Source: Hydrogenophilales bacterium
GTDB lineage: Bacteria; Pseudomonadota; Gammaproteobacteria; Burkholderiales; Thiobacillaceae
Direction of reading: 5' to 3'
Length of the DNA: 64,000 bases
Assembly: GCA_016703155.1 (NCBI GenBank)
Contig: JADJCP010000015.1
Location: forward strand, 1-64,000
Of the stretch, positions 33,376-43,587 are shown piece after piece (position 1 is the first letter of the stretch; each line of letters starts with the position of its first letter). The position numbers and the translations under genes are program-made. The notes beneath the pieces were generated by a model. That model searched no databases. It was not told where the DNA came from and saw only the letters and a list, made by a program, of their open reading frames with translations.

Positions 33376-33879
33376 TCACATGTTTTCCCGTTGCTGTTTT
33401 TTCAGCTTGAGTTTGATGCGGCTCTGCTTCAGGCGGGAGAGGTATTCGACGAACACTTTGCCGCGCAGGTGATCGATCTCGTGCTGGATGCAGATGGCCA
33501 GCAGTCCGTCGGTTTCCAGTTCGAAAGGCTGGCCGTCGAGGCCCAGGGCGCGCACCCGGATATGCTCGGCGCGCGTCACTTTGTCATAGATACCGGGTAC
33601 GGAAAGGCAGCCTTCCTCACGTACGGCCTCGCCGCTCTTTTCCAGAATCTCCGGATTGATGAAAACCTTCAATTCGTTATGGGTTTCGCTGACATCGACG
33701 ACAATGAGTCGCACATGCCGGTCGACCTGGGTCGCGGCCAGACCAATGCCCGGCGCGGCGTACATGGTTTCGGCCATATCCACGGCAAGTCGGCGTATGG
33801 AGTCATCCACCTGGTCGACAGGTTTTGCGACGGTGTGCAGGCGAGGATCGGGATAATGAAGTATCTGCAACAAGGCCAT
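33376..33879 (-). CDS. def: Peptide deformylase
   Basis: A metalloenzyme that removes the N-formyl group from new proteins. The protein is 167 aa. All three motifs are present: GIGLAATQV, EGCLSVP (metal Cys) and QHEIDHLRGKVFVEYL (HExxH). It is the first gene of the long minus-strand run and is divergent from the LysM gene. Confidence 0.97.
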   Translation of the reverse strand: MALLQILHYPDPRLHTVAKPVDQVDDSIRRLAVDMAETMYAAPGIGLAATQVDRHVRLIVVDVSETHNELKVFINPEILEKSGEAVREEGCLSVPGIYDKVTRAEHIRVRALGLDGQPFELETDGLLAICIQHEIDHLRGKVFVEYLSRLKQSRIKLKLKKQQRENM

Positions 33880-33982
33880 TTAGATGCAAAGTTTCACAAA
33901 TTGGTTTAAGTTAGACCTGAGACATAATATTTATGCATTATATAAGCCGTACTCGGAAACCCCCATTGATAAAGGTAGGCCT

Positions 33983-35349
33983 ATGCGTATTTCCGCTCTG
34001 ATCCTATCCCTGGCTGTCGCGTTCCCGGTTCTGGCCGATACGGTCAAGCTGCGCGACGATGCCCCGGACCGCCATGTCGTCGTCAAGGGCGATACGCTTT
34101 GGGATATTTCCGCGAAATTCCTCAAGACGCCCTGGAAATGGCCGGAACTCTGGCAGGTCAACAAGGCGGAGATCAAGAATCCGCACCTGATCTATCCAGG
34201 CGACGTCGTCTACCTGATCATGACGCCGGACGGCCCGCGTTTCGCCAAGATACAGACCGTCAAGTTAAGCCCGCGCATTCACGGCGAGCCCATTCCGAAC
34301 CAGTCCGACGCCATTCCGGCGCTGCCGCCCGAGGCCATCGCGCCCTTTATCGCTCAGGCGGGCGTGATTGACGCGGAAAGGCTGCCGATGCTGCCGCGTA
34401 TCCTCGGCGCCGACGATGACCGCGTCCTGCTGATGCTGGGCGACACGGCCTATGCCACCCAAGGTGATGGCTATACCGTCAACTGGTCGATTGTCCGCCC
34501 GGGTGCCGATCTTATCGACCCGGACACCGGTGTGTCCTGGGCAGGGAGGCGATTCATGTCGGCGATGCCACCACCGTCGTCCAGGGCATGCCTCAGACCC
34601 TGAAAATCGAGCGTGCCTCGATGGAGATCCTCAAGGGTGACCGCCTGTTACCGGCATCCACCACCGAATTGTCCGGCATGGTGCCGCGCGCGCCTGCCGG
34701 CGCCATCGACGGCAAAATCATCTCGGCCTATGGCGGGGTCAATGCCACGGCACGCTACGCAACCGTGGTGCTGAACAAGGGCCGTGCCGACGGCCTGGTA
34801 CCCGGCAATGTCCTGGCGGTGTTTCGACCTGGCAGGACCATCGGTGGCAAACCGGACGCACAGGCTTCGAAACACCGTGCCAGCGAGCTGGCCGTACACC
34901 GCAAGGAAACCGTCGTATACAAGAATTTCTGGGAAGAGGTGCTGGATTTCATCGATCCGTTCGACTTTTTCTTCCAGCCCTACGCCGATGGTCGGCGCGG
35001 TTGGCGCTATGCCGATGGTAAATGCCTCAAGGAAGGTGCCAGCCTCGCGCCCAACACCAACTATGATCCGGCAACCGAGATGGTCGATTGCACACCCGAG
35101 GCCGCCAAGCAGAAGTGGGCCTATATGGATATTGGTTGTCTGAAGCACGGCAAGTCCGTGTCCTACGACCAACCCTTCGATCCGAAGGAGGTCTACGAGC
35201 CACACTGCCGGCCGCAACCGCCGATCAAGCTGCCCGATGTCCGGGCGGGGCTGGTCATGGTCTACCGCGTCTTCGACAAGGTGTCCTACGCCCTGGTCAT
35301 GGAGTCGGCCGGCCCGATCTACCTGCTGGACAGCGTCCGCAATCCCTGA
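33983..35349 (+). CDS. LysM-domain secreted protein (one-base frameshift in this sequence)
   Basis: The signal peptide MRISALILSLAVAFPVLA is followed by a LysM domain (HVVVKGDTLWDISAKFLKTPWKWPELWQVNK...IYPGDVVYLI) that binds peptidoglycan, and a long C-terminal part ending SAGPIYLLDSVRNP. The frame breaks near 34533. One restored base gives DTGVVLGREAIHVGDATTVVQGMPQTLKIERASMEILKGD, about 455 aa. Such LysM proteins sit directly upstream of dprA in many Betaproteobacteria. An envelope role is inferred. Upstream, TTGGTT-16 bp-CATAAT near 33901-33928 could be its promoter. Confidence 0.88.
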
Positions 35350-35366
35350 CTTGCCCCTGCACCCAG

Positions 35367-36460
35367 TTGCCTAGTCCCGCTGACGCCCGCTACTGGTTCG
35401 CCCTGGAAGCGATTCCGGGGCTGGGTGCGGATGGGGTACGTCGTTTGCTGGATGAATTTGGCGATGTCAAAGCCATCTTTGCCGCGCCTTCGGTCGTTCT
35501 GCGCGACCTGATCGGCGACAAATTGGCTGACCAGGTTGTCCGCGCTGCCGACACGGCCATGCCGGAGGCGGTCAACGCCTGGCTGGACAGTCCCGATGCC
35601 CACTTCATTACCTGCATCGATCCCGCGTATCCGCCGCTGCTCAACGCTTTACCGGGGCACCCGCCTGGCTGTACGTCAAAGGCGCGCCTGAGGTTTTGCA
35701 CCGGCCCATGCTGGCCATTGTCGGCAGCCGCAACGCCACGCCCCAGGGCCGGCGCGATGCCGCTGCCTTCGCGCAACATCTGGCGGAGGCCGGCCTGACC
35801 ATCGTCAGCGGCCTGGCCGAGGGCATCGACACCGCCGCCCATGACGGTGGCCTGGCCGGCAACGGCAGCGGTGTCGCCGTCGTCGGCACCGGCCTGGATC
35901 GGGTCTACCCGGCGAAGAACCGCGATCTGGCGCATCGCCTGACTACCGGTGGCGCACTGGTCTCCGAGTTCGCCCTGGGTACGTCGCCCAAGCCCGGCCA
36001 TTTCCCCAGGCGCAACCGGGTCATCAGCGGTCTGGCCTTGGGTGTGCTGGTAGTCGAGGCGGCGCCGCAATCGGGTTCATTGATTACCGCGCGTCTCGCC
36101 GGCGAACAAGGAAGGGACGTCTTCGCCATCCCCGGTTCAATCCATTCGCCGTTGGCGAAGGGTTGTCACCAATTGATCCGCCAGGGCGCCAAGCTGGTCG
36201 AGTCGGCCGAGGACATCCTCGAAGAGTTGCGCGGCACGTGGGCACCAACGCGGGCTCGCCGCACCGAGCCAGCCGCAAACGGCGAGCTGGCAGGTGACGA
36301 GGGCGTTTTGTCGCTGCTGGACAGCACACCCTGCAGCCTGGACGAGCTGGTCGGCCGCTCCGGCTTGACGGTGGATAGGCTTTCGGCCATGCTGTTGACG
36401 CTGGAATTGGAAGGCCGCGTGGCGCTTGTTCCAGGCGGCTTCTATCAACGACAGTACTAG
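35367..36460 (+). CDS. dprA: DNA-processing protein DprA (one-base frameshift in this sequence)
   Basis: Loads RecA on incoming single-stranded DNA during natural transformation. An N-terminal SAM-like domain (YWFALEAIPGLGADGVRRLLDEFG) precedes the Rossmann core (MLAIVGSRNATPQGRR, IVSGLAEGIDTAAHDGGL, GTGLDRVYPAKNR, FPRRNRVISGLA, EGRDVFAIPGSI) and a C-terminal winged helix. One G is missing in the run at 35654-35657. Restoring it gives LLNALPGAPAWLYVKGAPEVL, about 364 aa. The start is uncertain: TTG at 35367 is the nearest candidate before the conserved part. Confidence 0.92.
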
Positions 36461-36478
36461 ATCCCACTTTCCCCGACC

Positions 36479-36937
36479 ATGTTCGATATCCTCCTTTATC
36501 TTTACGACAACTATCTCGTCACCGAGCATGTGCCCGATGCCGATGCGCTGTCGCGCAAGTTGACGGCGGCGGGTTTCGAGGCGGAGGAGATCGATCAGGC
36601 TCTGGATTGGTTGTCGGCACTCGACAACCTCGGCGCGGAAGCGCCCATGTTCGAGACCCAGGGGCTGCGCTGCTATGCCCCCGAGGAATGGCGTCGCATC
36701 GAGGCTGAAGGCTTGGGATTTCTGACCTTCCTTGAAAATGCCGGCCTGTTGACGCCGCAAGGCCGCGAATGGGTGCTGGATCGGGCCTTGGCGCTGGACG
36801 ACAGCGAGGTCTCAACGGACAAGATCAAATGGATTGCTTTGCTCGCGGTGACCCGCCTGCACGGTCCGGGGGATGCGCTCTGGTTGGAAGACCTGGTGCG
36901 CATCGACGAAGACGGCTACACGCCTACCATTCATTAA
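36479..36937 (+). CDS. smg: Smg protein (DUF494)
   Basis: A 152-aa cytoplasmic protein of the Smg family, starting MFDILLYLYDNYLV and ending LWLEDLVRIDEDGYTPTIH. Its function is poorly defined. It is encoded between dprA and topA, its standard location. Confidence 0.93.
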   Translation: MFDILLYLYDNYLVTEHVPDADALSRKLTAAGFEAEEIDQALDWLSALDNLGAEAPMFETQGLRCYAPEEWRRIEAEGLGFLTFLENAGLLTPQGREWVLDRALALDDSEVSTDKIKWIALLAVTRLHGPGDALWLEDLVRIDEDGYTPTIH

Positions 36938-36943
36938 GACACC

Positions 36944-39437
36944 ATGCGCCTATTGATCGTCGAGTCGCCGTCGAAGGCGAAGACGTTGAAGAAATACCTG
37001 GGCGCCGATTTCGAGGTTCTGGCCAGTTATGGCCATGTCCGCGACCTGACGCCGAAGACCGGTTCCGTCGACACCGATGCCGGCTTCGCCATGAAATACG
37101 AACTCATCGAGCGCAACAGCAAACACGTCGAAGCCATCGCCAAGGCGGTGAAAAAGGCTGACGAAGTGCTCCTGGCAACCGACCCGGACCGCGAAGGCGA
37201 AGCGATTGCCTGGCATCTCGCCGAGATCCTCCGGTCGCGCAAGCTGCTCGACAAGAAGATCGTCAAGCGCGTCGTCTTCTACGAGATCACCGAGCGCGCC
37301 GTCAAGGACGCCGTCAAGAACCCGCGCGAGCTGTCCATGGCCCTGGTCAACGCCCAGCAGGCACGCCGGGCACTGGACTATCTGGTGGGCTTCAACCTGT
37401 CGCCGCTGCTCTGGAAGAAGATCAGCCCGGGGCTTTCCGCCGGCCGGGTGCAAAGCCCGGCGCTGCGTCTGATCGTCGAGCGCGAGGAAGAGATCGAGCG
37501 CTTCAAGCCGCGTGAATACTGGACGCTGCATCTCGACAGCCACAAGGGTAAGCAGAAATTCAGCGCCCGCCTGAGCCAGTTCGCTGGCGAAAAGGTGCAG
37601 CAGTTCACGGTCGAGACCGAGGCGCGCCATCAGGAAATCATCGCCGCCTTGCATGCCGCCAAGGAAGGCCGCGTCGCGCGCGTCGAAAAGAAGCGCAAGC
37701 AACGCCAGCCGGCGGCGCCGTTCACCACCTCGACGCTGCAACAGGAGGCCGTACGCAAGCTCGGCTTTACCGCCGAACGCGCCATGCGCACCGCCCAGCA
37801 GCTCTACGAAGGTATCGACACCGGCAAGGGTACCGTCGGTCTGATCACCTATATGCGTACCGACTCGGTAAATCTGTCCACCGAGGCGATTGCCGACATC
37901 CGCAAATATATCGGCAAGACCTTCGCCGCCGACTATCTGCCCAACGAGGCCGTGGTCTACCGCAGCAAGGCCAAGAATGCCCAGGAGGCGCACGAGGCCA
38001 TTCGGCCGACCGATATCGTCCGAGCCCCGGACAAATTGCAGAGCACCTGACCCACGATCAGTTCCGTCTCTACGAGATGATCTGGAAACGTGCCCTGGCC
38101 AGCCAGATGGCGCCAGCGCAACTGGACACCGTGGCGGTCGACATCGCCGTCGTGTCGGAAGCCAATCTATTCCGCGCCACCGGCCAGACGGTGGCCTTCC
38201 CCGGTTTCCTCGCCGTCTACAAGGAAGACGAGGACGACGTCGCCGAGGGCGACGATGAGGCGCGTCTGCCGCCGCTCGCCGAAGGCGAGACCGTGCCGGT
38301 CGACAAGCTTTATGGCGAGCAGCATTTCACCCAGCCGCCGCCGCGCTATTCCGAGGCCAGTATCGTCAAGACCCTGGAAGAGTACGGCATTGGTCGCCCC
38401 TCCACCTATGCCAGCATCATATCCACCTTGCAGGATCGCGAGTACGTGATCCTCGAACGCAAGCGCTTCAAGCCTACCGACATGGGCCGGTTGGTGAACT
38501 GTTTTTGACGCGTCACTTCCACGACTATGTCGATTACGACTTCACCGCCCACTTCGAGGACGAGCTCGACGAAATTTCCAATGGCGAGCGCGAGTGGGTG
38601 CCGGTCATGGATGAATTCTGGGGCCAATTCTCCGGGCAACTCGAGGCCAAGGCCAAGGTCGACCGGGGCTGCCCGTTGCCCGACGAAGCTTGCCCAAAAT
38701 GTGGCAAGGAGCTATTCCTGCAATCCAGCAAGCGCGGCCTGTTCATTGGTTGCAGCGGCTACCCTGAGTGCGATTACACGCGCCCCTTTGGCGATCGCCC
38801 GCCGCCCGGCGAGGACATCATCCTCGGCGAGGATCCGGCCACCGGTTTGCCGGTGAAGCTGCTCAACGGTCGATTCGGCTGGTATGTGCAGATCGGCGAT
38901 ATGCCCGAGGACAAGAAAGCGCCCAAGCCGCGCCGTGCCAGCTGGCCCAAGGATGTGCCCCACGAGGGCGCCGATCTGGCGATGGCACTGAAATATCTGT
39001 CGCTGCCGCGCTCGGTGGGCGTCAATCCGGAAACCGGTCTGCCTATCGTCGCCAACATCGGCCGCTTCGGACCCTATCTGCTGCATGCCGACAAGTTCAA
39101 GTCGGTACCCAAGGATTTCAGCGTCTACGACATCAGCCTCGCCGATGCTCTGAAGGTGCTGGCCATGCCTGCCCAGCGGCGTGGTGGCGCCGCGGGTGCG
39201 GCGAGTCCGGGCAAGGAACTCGGCGCGCATCCATCGGATGGCCAGCCGGTCGTCCTGCGCGAGGGGCGCTATGGTCCCTATGTCTCGCACGGCAAGATCA
39301 ATGCGACCCTGCCCAAGAGTATCAAGCCTGAAGAAATCACCCTCGACGAGGCGCTCGACCTGCTATCCGCGAAGGCCGCCAAGATCGAAAGCGAAGGCGG
39401 CACAAAAACCAAGGCCAAGCGCACCGCGAAAAAATAG
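36944..39437 (+). CDS. topA: DNA topoisomerase I (two one-base losses in this sequence)
   Basis: Type IA topoisomerase that relaxes negative supercoils. The TOPRIM start RLLIVESPSKAKTLKKYLG, DPDREGEAIAWHL, the Tyr active-site region GLITYMRTDSVNLS and EGIDTGKG are visible. Two breaks occur. At about 38038 GG reads G (restoring KLAEHLTHDQFRLYEMIW), and at about 38499 CC reads C (restoring GRLVNLFLTRHFHDYVDYDFTAHFEDELD). The C-terminal part has one C4 zinc-finger (CPKCGKEL...CSGYPEC) and several toprim-C repeats (GRFGPYL, GRYGPYVSHG), ending in a Lys-rich tail. The reconstructed length is 831 aa. Essential gene; I read both breaks as errors. Confidence 0.95.
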
Positions 39438-39607
39438 GCGGTCGTCGCTCGTGCGCCTGACACAAAAATGTTGCAACGCAACGGTTCCGGTTTTTCGATA
39501 ACTCTAGTAAATTCACCGAGCCTTCCGGGTTTGTTCCCGGCGCGCCGATCACTCGCGAGGGGGAGGAGTATCGGCATTTTCAACCCTGACATATCAAAGG
39601 AAACACC

Positions 39608-40210
39608 ATGGCTGTACTCGTAGGTAAACAAGCGCCCGATTTCACCGCCATCGCCGTCATGGGCGACAACAGCATCAACGAGAACTTCACCCTCTCCGCA
39701 CAGATCAAGGACAAGTACGCGGTTATCTTCTTCTATCCGCTCGACTTCACCTTCGTCTGCCCGTCCGAACTCCTGGCCTTCGACCATCGCTTGAAGGAGT
39801 TCCAGGACCGCAACGTCGAGGTCATCGGCATCTCCATCGACTCGCACTTCACTCACCTGGCTTGGAAGAACACCGCCATCAACAACGGCGGGATCGGCCA
39901 GGTGAAGTACCCACTGGTAGCGGACCTGAACCACGCCATCATCCAGTCCTTTGATGTCGAGCATCCGCTGGGCATCGCCTATCGCGGCTCCTTCCTGATC
40001 GACAAGGCCGGTATCGTCCGCCACCAGGTGGTCAACGACCTACCGCTGGGCCGGAACATCGATGAGATGCTGCGCATGATCGACGCCCTGCAATTCACCG
40101 AAGTTCATGGTGAAGTCTGCCCGGCCGGCTGGAAGAAGGGCGACGTGGGCATGAAAGCCAGCACCGATGGTGTTGCCGAGTACCTCGCCAAGCACGGCGA
40201 AGCGCTGTAA
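39608..40210 (+). CDS. 2-Cys peroxiredoxin (AhpC/Prx1 type)
   Basis: A thiol peroxidase that removes H2O2 and organic peroxides. The protein is 200 aa. The peroxidatic Cys is in FYPLDFTFVCPSELLAF and the resolving Cys in EVHGEVCPAGWKKGD, with a C-terminal YLAKHGEAL tail. The ATG at 39608 has AAAGGAAAC upstream. It stands alone with a hairpin after it. Its upstream 170-bp gap holds no gene that I can see. Confidence 0.94.
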   Translation: MAVLVGKQAPDFTAIAVMGDNSINENFTLSAQIKDKYAVIFFYPLDFTFVCPSELLAFDHRLKEFQDRNVEVIGISIDSHFTHLAWKNTAINNGGIGQVKYPLVADLNHAIIQSFDVEHPLGIAYRGSFLIDKAGIVRHQVVNDLPLGRNIDEMLRMIDALQFTEVHGEVCPAGWKKGDVGMKASTDGVAEYLAKHGEAL

Positions 40211-40230
40211 GCTGGTTGTAAACAACCGCA

Positions 40231-40250
40231 AGGGGGCCGGGCGGCCCCCT
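40231..40250 (+). terminator. GC-rich hairpin after the peroxiredoxin gene
   Basis: AGGGGGCC-GGGC-GGCCCCCT is a perfect 8-bp stem, preceded by the palindrome GGTTGTAAACAACC (40214-40227). No T tail follows. It ends only nine bases before the next start codon, so it could also affect that gene's translation. Confidence 0.45.
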
Positions 40251-40259
40251 GATCATTTA

Positions 40260-40645
40260 ATGACCGAGCCCCCAACCCGTCTCCTCGCCGTCGTCGAATT
40301 TCTCGCCCACGCCGGTCTCAAGCCGCTCTACGAGCGATTGGGCTACAGTGTCACCAGCGAATTCACCGTGCGCAAGGCGATTGCCGCCGTGCGCAGGCAC
40401 AAGCCCGATGTCGTTGCCGCCGACTTTTTTTTCCAACCCGATTTTCGTGATCGGGTCAGCAACCTTGAATCCCTTCTCGCTGCACTGCATGGGGCCCGGA
40501 GGTCAAGGTTCTGGTCTATTACGACGCCGCGCACCAGCACGCACTGGATAAGGTGAGACAACGCTTCCGCATCGACGCGGCGCTTACCCTGCCAGCCAAG
40601 GAAGCGGATATTGAAGCCCTGCTCAACGCCTGGAAGCCGCGGTAG
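40260..40645 (+). CDS. Receiver-like hypothetical protein (one-base frameshift in this sequence)
   Basis: About 128 aa, soluble. The frame breaks in the C-run at 40495-40497. One restored C gives LAALHGAPEVKVLVYYDAAHQHALDKVRQRFRIDAALTLPAKEADIEALLNAWKPR. The pattern resembles a response-regulator receiver fold: a VRRHKPDVVAADFFFQPDF strand-loop in the phosphoacceptor place, then a VKVLVYY strand and a Lys in LPAKEAD. No output domain is present and no kinase is nearby. The function is unknown and the fold assignment is my inference. Confidence 0.65.
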
Positions 40646-40724
40646 CCGTGTACCATTGACCCCACCCGGCCGCACGGGGAGCATGGCCCAAGGCAACCCA
40701 GCCTAATGCCACAAGGAGATCCTC

Positions 40725-40964
40725 ATGATCCGCAACTTCAGCTTGATCGCTCTTGCCGCTGTCACCCTCGCTGGCTGTTTGTCGATCAGTTCCAGCGACC
40801 CAATCCTCAGTAACAACGATCCCTCCGGTTACTGCTCCGGGAAGGAGCTGCAATGCCGCGAAATCTGCGGTAGTGTCGGCGTACAATCCTTTGCCTGCAA
40901 CGCCCGGCCGGGTCAGGAAATCAGCTACAAATGCGAATGCCGCAAATCCGGATCGGCCCCATGA
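40725..40964 (+). CDS. Small Cys-rich lipoprotein
   Basis: 79 aa. The lipoprotein signal MIRNFSLIALAAVTLAGC has a clear lipobox at LAGC. The mature part has six further Cys (SGYCSGKELQCREICGSVGVQSFACNARPGQEISYKCECR), suggesting disulfide bonds in the periplasm. A ribosome site AAGGAG lies just before it. I know of no function. Confidence 0.75.
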   Translation: MIRNFSLIALAAVTLAGCLSISSSDPILSNNDPSGYCSGKELQCREICGSVGVQSFACNARPGQEISYKCECRKSGSAP

Positions 40965-41015
40965 TTTCGCCCCGACAGCTGAACATGGCGACCCGGGAGA
41001 CTTTGGAGTGAATGT

Positions 41016-41546
41016 ATGAGAACCATCCTGGCCTTGGCCATACTCGTCGGCCTTGTCATCGGTCCCATCTACTGGATCTACGGCAAATTCTATTCCGGCC
41101 GCACTGCCCAGACCCTGACGCTCAAGGAAAGTCGCGAGGGCAAGTTCGTCAGCGGCGAATTTCGAGTCACACCGGACATGGCCCCAACGGGCGTCGTCCT
41201 CACCGCCACCGGCAGCTTCGCGCCGAACATGCCGGAGGACCAGCCGCCCAAGGTTGGCTATGCAGCGACCTTGTTCAAGGACGGCACCCAGTTCAACATT
41301 GCCAAATTCCCCCTCAAAGCCAGCTCCACCAGCGAAACCAACCCCGTTTTCAAGGAACGTCTGTTTTACCTGGAGGCTCCGCAGGACGGCCTATTTCGTA
41401 TGGAACTCGAAGCCATGACGCCACAGACCATCAAGCTGGACAGCGTACAAATCGAAGTCAAAGCGAATGTCCAGGAAGCCGATGGGCGCGTTGTCTCGGT
41501 GGGGATGGTGCTGATGATCGTCGCCGTTCTGGGGCTGTTGATCTGA
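41016..41546 (+). CDS. Hypothetical protein with two membrane helices
   Basis: 176 aa. An N-terminal helix (ILALAILVGLVIGPIYWIYG) and a C-terminal helix (VVSVGMVLMIVAVLGLLI) flank a soluble beta-rich domain of about 120 residues that probably faces the periplasm. No family is recognised. It follows the Cys-rich lipoprotein by 51 bp and may share its transcript. A parS-like site starts nine bases after its stop. Confidence 0.7.
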   Translation: MRTILALAILVGLVIGPIYWIYGKFYSGRTAQTLTLKESREGKFVSGEFRVTPDMAPTGVVLTATGSFAPNMPEDQPPKVGYAATLFKDGTQFNIAKFPLKASSTSETNPVFKERLFYLEAPQDGLFRMELEAMTPQTIKLDSVQIEVKANVQEADGRVVSVGMVLMIVAVLGLLI

Positions 41547-41554
41547 TCTGCCGG

Positions 41555-41570
41555 TGTTTCACGTGGAACC
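41555..41570. promoter_or_regulatory. parS: parS-like ParB-binding palindrome near slmA
   Basis: TGTTTCACGTGGAACC matches the parS consensus at 15 of 16 positions. It is intergenic, between convergent genes. Confidence 0.7.
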
Positions 41571-41639
41571 ACACCCAAGGTGGGCCACCTGAAAAGCGGC
41601 ATCGCCTGGATGTTTACTGGCTGACTGCCACGAGCTGTG

Positions 41640-42233
41640 TCACGAGCCGGCGAATCCTCGGGAGAGGATTCCCCACTGTGCTTCCCACAGCTCCAGCGGC
41701 GAGCGTTTGAAGCCGCTTTTCACAAACTGCTGCCAGCGGCCCTGGATATAGGCCAGGGTTAGATTGGCGGCAGCGCCGGGGTCTGCGCCTTCGGCGAGTT
41801 CGCTTTGGCTGGCGGCGATGCGTAGCACCTGTTTCAGGCTGGCTTCCAGGCGGTCCATGAGTTGGTTGATGCGCACTTGCAACCGCTCGTTTTCGTTGAC
41901 CAGGGCCTCACCGATGAGTACCCGGGTCATGCCCCGGTTTTTTTCGGCGAAACCGAGCAGCAACTGGGCGATGCCGCGCGCCTGATCAAGACCATGCCCG
42001 GCTTCGCCGGTGAGACGGTTGATCAGGCCAAACAGTGTGGTCTCGATGAATTCGATCAACCCTTCGTACATTTGCGCCTTGCTGGCGAAATGACGATACA
42101 GGGCGGCTTCGGAGACCTGTAGCCGGGCGGCGAGGGCTGCCGTGGTGATCTTCTCTGCCTGGGGCGATTCGAGCATCTCGGCGAGGGTTTGCAGGATTTG
42201 CAGCTTGCGCTCGCCGGGTTTCAGGGTGGCCAT
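41640..42233 (-). CDS. slmA: Nucleoid occlusion factor SlmA
   Basis: A TetR-family DNA-binding protein that blocks FtsZ assembly over the nucleoid in characterised relatives. The protein is 197 aa. The HTH is in ITTAALAARLQVSEAALYRHFASKAQMYEGLIEFIE, and the C-terminal half carries the family pattern AYIQGRWQQFVKSGFKRSPLE. The match to SlmA over its full length, including the YEGLIEFIE and KRSP motifs, separates it from generic TetR repressors. Confidence 0.92.
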   Translation of the reverse strand: MATLKPGERKLQILQTLAEMLESPQAEKITTAALAARLQVSEAALYRHFASKAQMYEGLIEFIETTLFGLINRLTGEAGHGLDQARGIAQLLLGFAEKNRGMTRVLIGEALVNENERLQVRINQLMDRLEASLKQVLRIAASQSELAEGADPGAAANLTLAYIQGRWQQFVKSGFKRSPLELWEAQWGILSRGFAGS

Positions 42234-42259
42234 GGTGTGTGCTCCTCGTTGTTATTGAT

Positions 42260-42565
42260 TCAAGCCGTATGGCATGCCGCAGAGACGGCGGTCGTATCGA
42301 TGAAGCACTCGGTATGCCGCGGACCGTCGATGAACATCTCGATATCGTATTCGTCCACGACTTGCGCCAGAAGCCGGGTGAAGCGGTCGGGATCGGTAAT
42401 CCCTTCGTAGACTTCCATCCACAGGCCGGGTTCGCCAAGCTTTTTCAGCAGGCGGCCCGGGCAGCCGCTACGGCAGCACAGGCGCGCCATCATGCCGCGT
42501 ATGGCGGTCTCGGTGTCGCGACTGTCCGAGGTAACCCGGTACCAGATGTAGTAGCCGTGGCTCAC
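42260..42565 (-). CDS. DUF4936 family protein
   Basis: 101 aa, cytoplasmic, starting MSHGYYIWYRVTSD and containing CCRSGCPG and a WMEVYEGI strand. It matches the small DUF4936 proteins found next to ygfZ in Betaproteobacteria. Role unknown. Its start overlaps the ygfZ stop by four bases, suggesting coupling. Confidence 0.82.
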   Translation of the reverse strand: MSHGYYIWYRVTSDSRDTETAIRGMMARLCCRSGCPGRLLKKLGEPGLWMEVYEGITDPDRFTRLLAQVVDEYDIEMFIDGPRHTECFIDTTAVSAACHTA

Positions 42566-43587
42566 AGCGGGTAGGGCAGGGCCTTGAAGCTGAGCCGGGG
42601 CCCATCCTCGGTGCCAAGGCGCACATCGCCGCCTTCATGGCTGCTGGTTTGCATGACCGCGAGCAGGTCGAAACCGCCCGACGCCGCGGGTACGGCGTTG
42701 ACCACTGTACCGCAGGCCTGGCCGGGCAAGTCGGGGCTGTACAAGCTGTCGCCAGGGATGGCCTCGGTGGTGACCCGGGCCAGGTACATGCGCCGCTTCA
42801 ATGTGCCCAGATACTGGGTACGGGCAACGATTTCCTGGCCGGGATAGCAGCCTTTCTTGAAATCAACGCCGTACAGGAGGTCCATGTTGGCCATTTGCGG
42901 TACGAACTGATCCTGAGTGACGGGCAGGATGGTGGGAATGCCGGCGTTCACCAACAGGCCTTCCCAGATCGCCGCACCGACTGGACGGGCGCGGGTGGCG
43001 AGCTTGGCCCAGTGCGCGGGGGCATCCTCGGGCCGAACGAAAAGATCGAAGCGTTCAGCGCCGAGGCGGATGGCGAGGGCCTGCTCGCTCTGGGCGACGC
43101 CGAGCATCGCTTCGGGCAATGGTGCGCCGACGATCTCGGTCACCTGGTTGTCGACACCCGCGCCGGCCAGTCCAAGGCGGACCCACTCCCCGCCGGCATC
43201 GCGGCTCTTCACCTTGGCGCGCAGGATGAACATGCCCAAGCGTTTCTGAATGGCTTCGCGCAGGGATTCGGGGAGCATGACCAGGAGGTCGTCGCCGCGC
43301 CGGATGACCAGAAAGTTGGCAAGCATCCGGCCCTTCGCCGAGCAGTAACCGGCGAACACGGCACGTTCCGGGGCAATACCTTGCACGGCATTGGTGATCT
43401 GCCCATGCAGGAACGATTGGGCGTCTTCGCCGGCTAGGCCGATCAAGCCCCAGTGCGACAGGTCGGCGATGACCGGTCCGGCTTGTGCGGCATGCAGTTC
43501 ATCGGTCAGGGAACCGAAGTCGGCGACGCCCTGCTCATTGAGTCGGGCGCCTTGTGTAAGTAGGTATTCACTCCAAGCGGGGATCAT
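42562..43587 (-). CDS. ygfZ: Folate-binding protein YgfZ
   Basis: A tetrahydrofolate-dependent protein needed for iron-sulfur cluster assembly or repair. The protein is 341 aa with a GcvT-like fold. The diagnostic motif KGCYPGQEIVAR, with its reactive Cys, is near residue 238. The N-terminal part carries DLSHWGLIGLAGEDAQSFLHGQITNAV. It is followed in the operon by DUF4936 and slmA. Confidence 0.94.
   Translation of the reverse strand: MIPAWSEYLLTQGARLNEQGVADFGSLTDELHAAQAGPVIADLSHWGLIGLAGEDAQSFLHGQITNAVQGIAPERAVFAGYCSAKGRMLANFLVIRRGDDLLVMLPESLREAIQKRLGMFILRAKVKSRDAGGEWVRLGLAGAGVDNQVTEIVGAPLPEAMLGVAQSEQALAIRLGAERFDLFVRPEDAPAHWAKLATRARPVGAAIWEGLLVNAGIPTILPVTQDQFVPQMANMDLLYGVDFKKGCYPGQEIVARTQYLGTLKRRMYLARVTTEAIPGDSLYSPDLPGQACGTVVNAVPAASGGFDLLAVMQTSSHEGGDVRLGTEDGPRLSFKALPYPL

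Noticed and set aside
36944..39437. topA as three separate genes
   Set aside because: The pieces join into one normal-length topoisomerase after two one-base repairs.
41012..41710. 232-codon frame over 41016-41546
   Set aside because: Out of frame with the signal-anchored protein at 41016, no family features, and it runs through the parS-like site.
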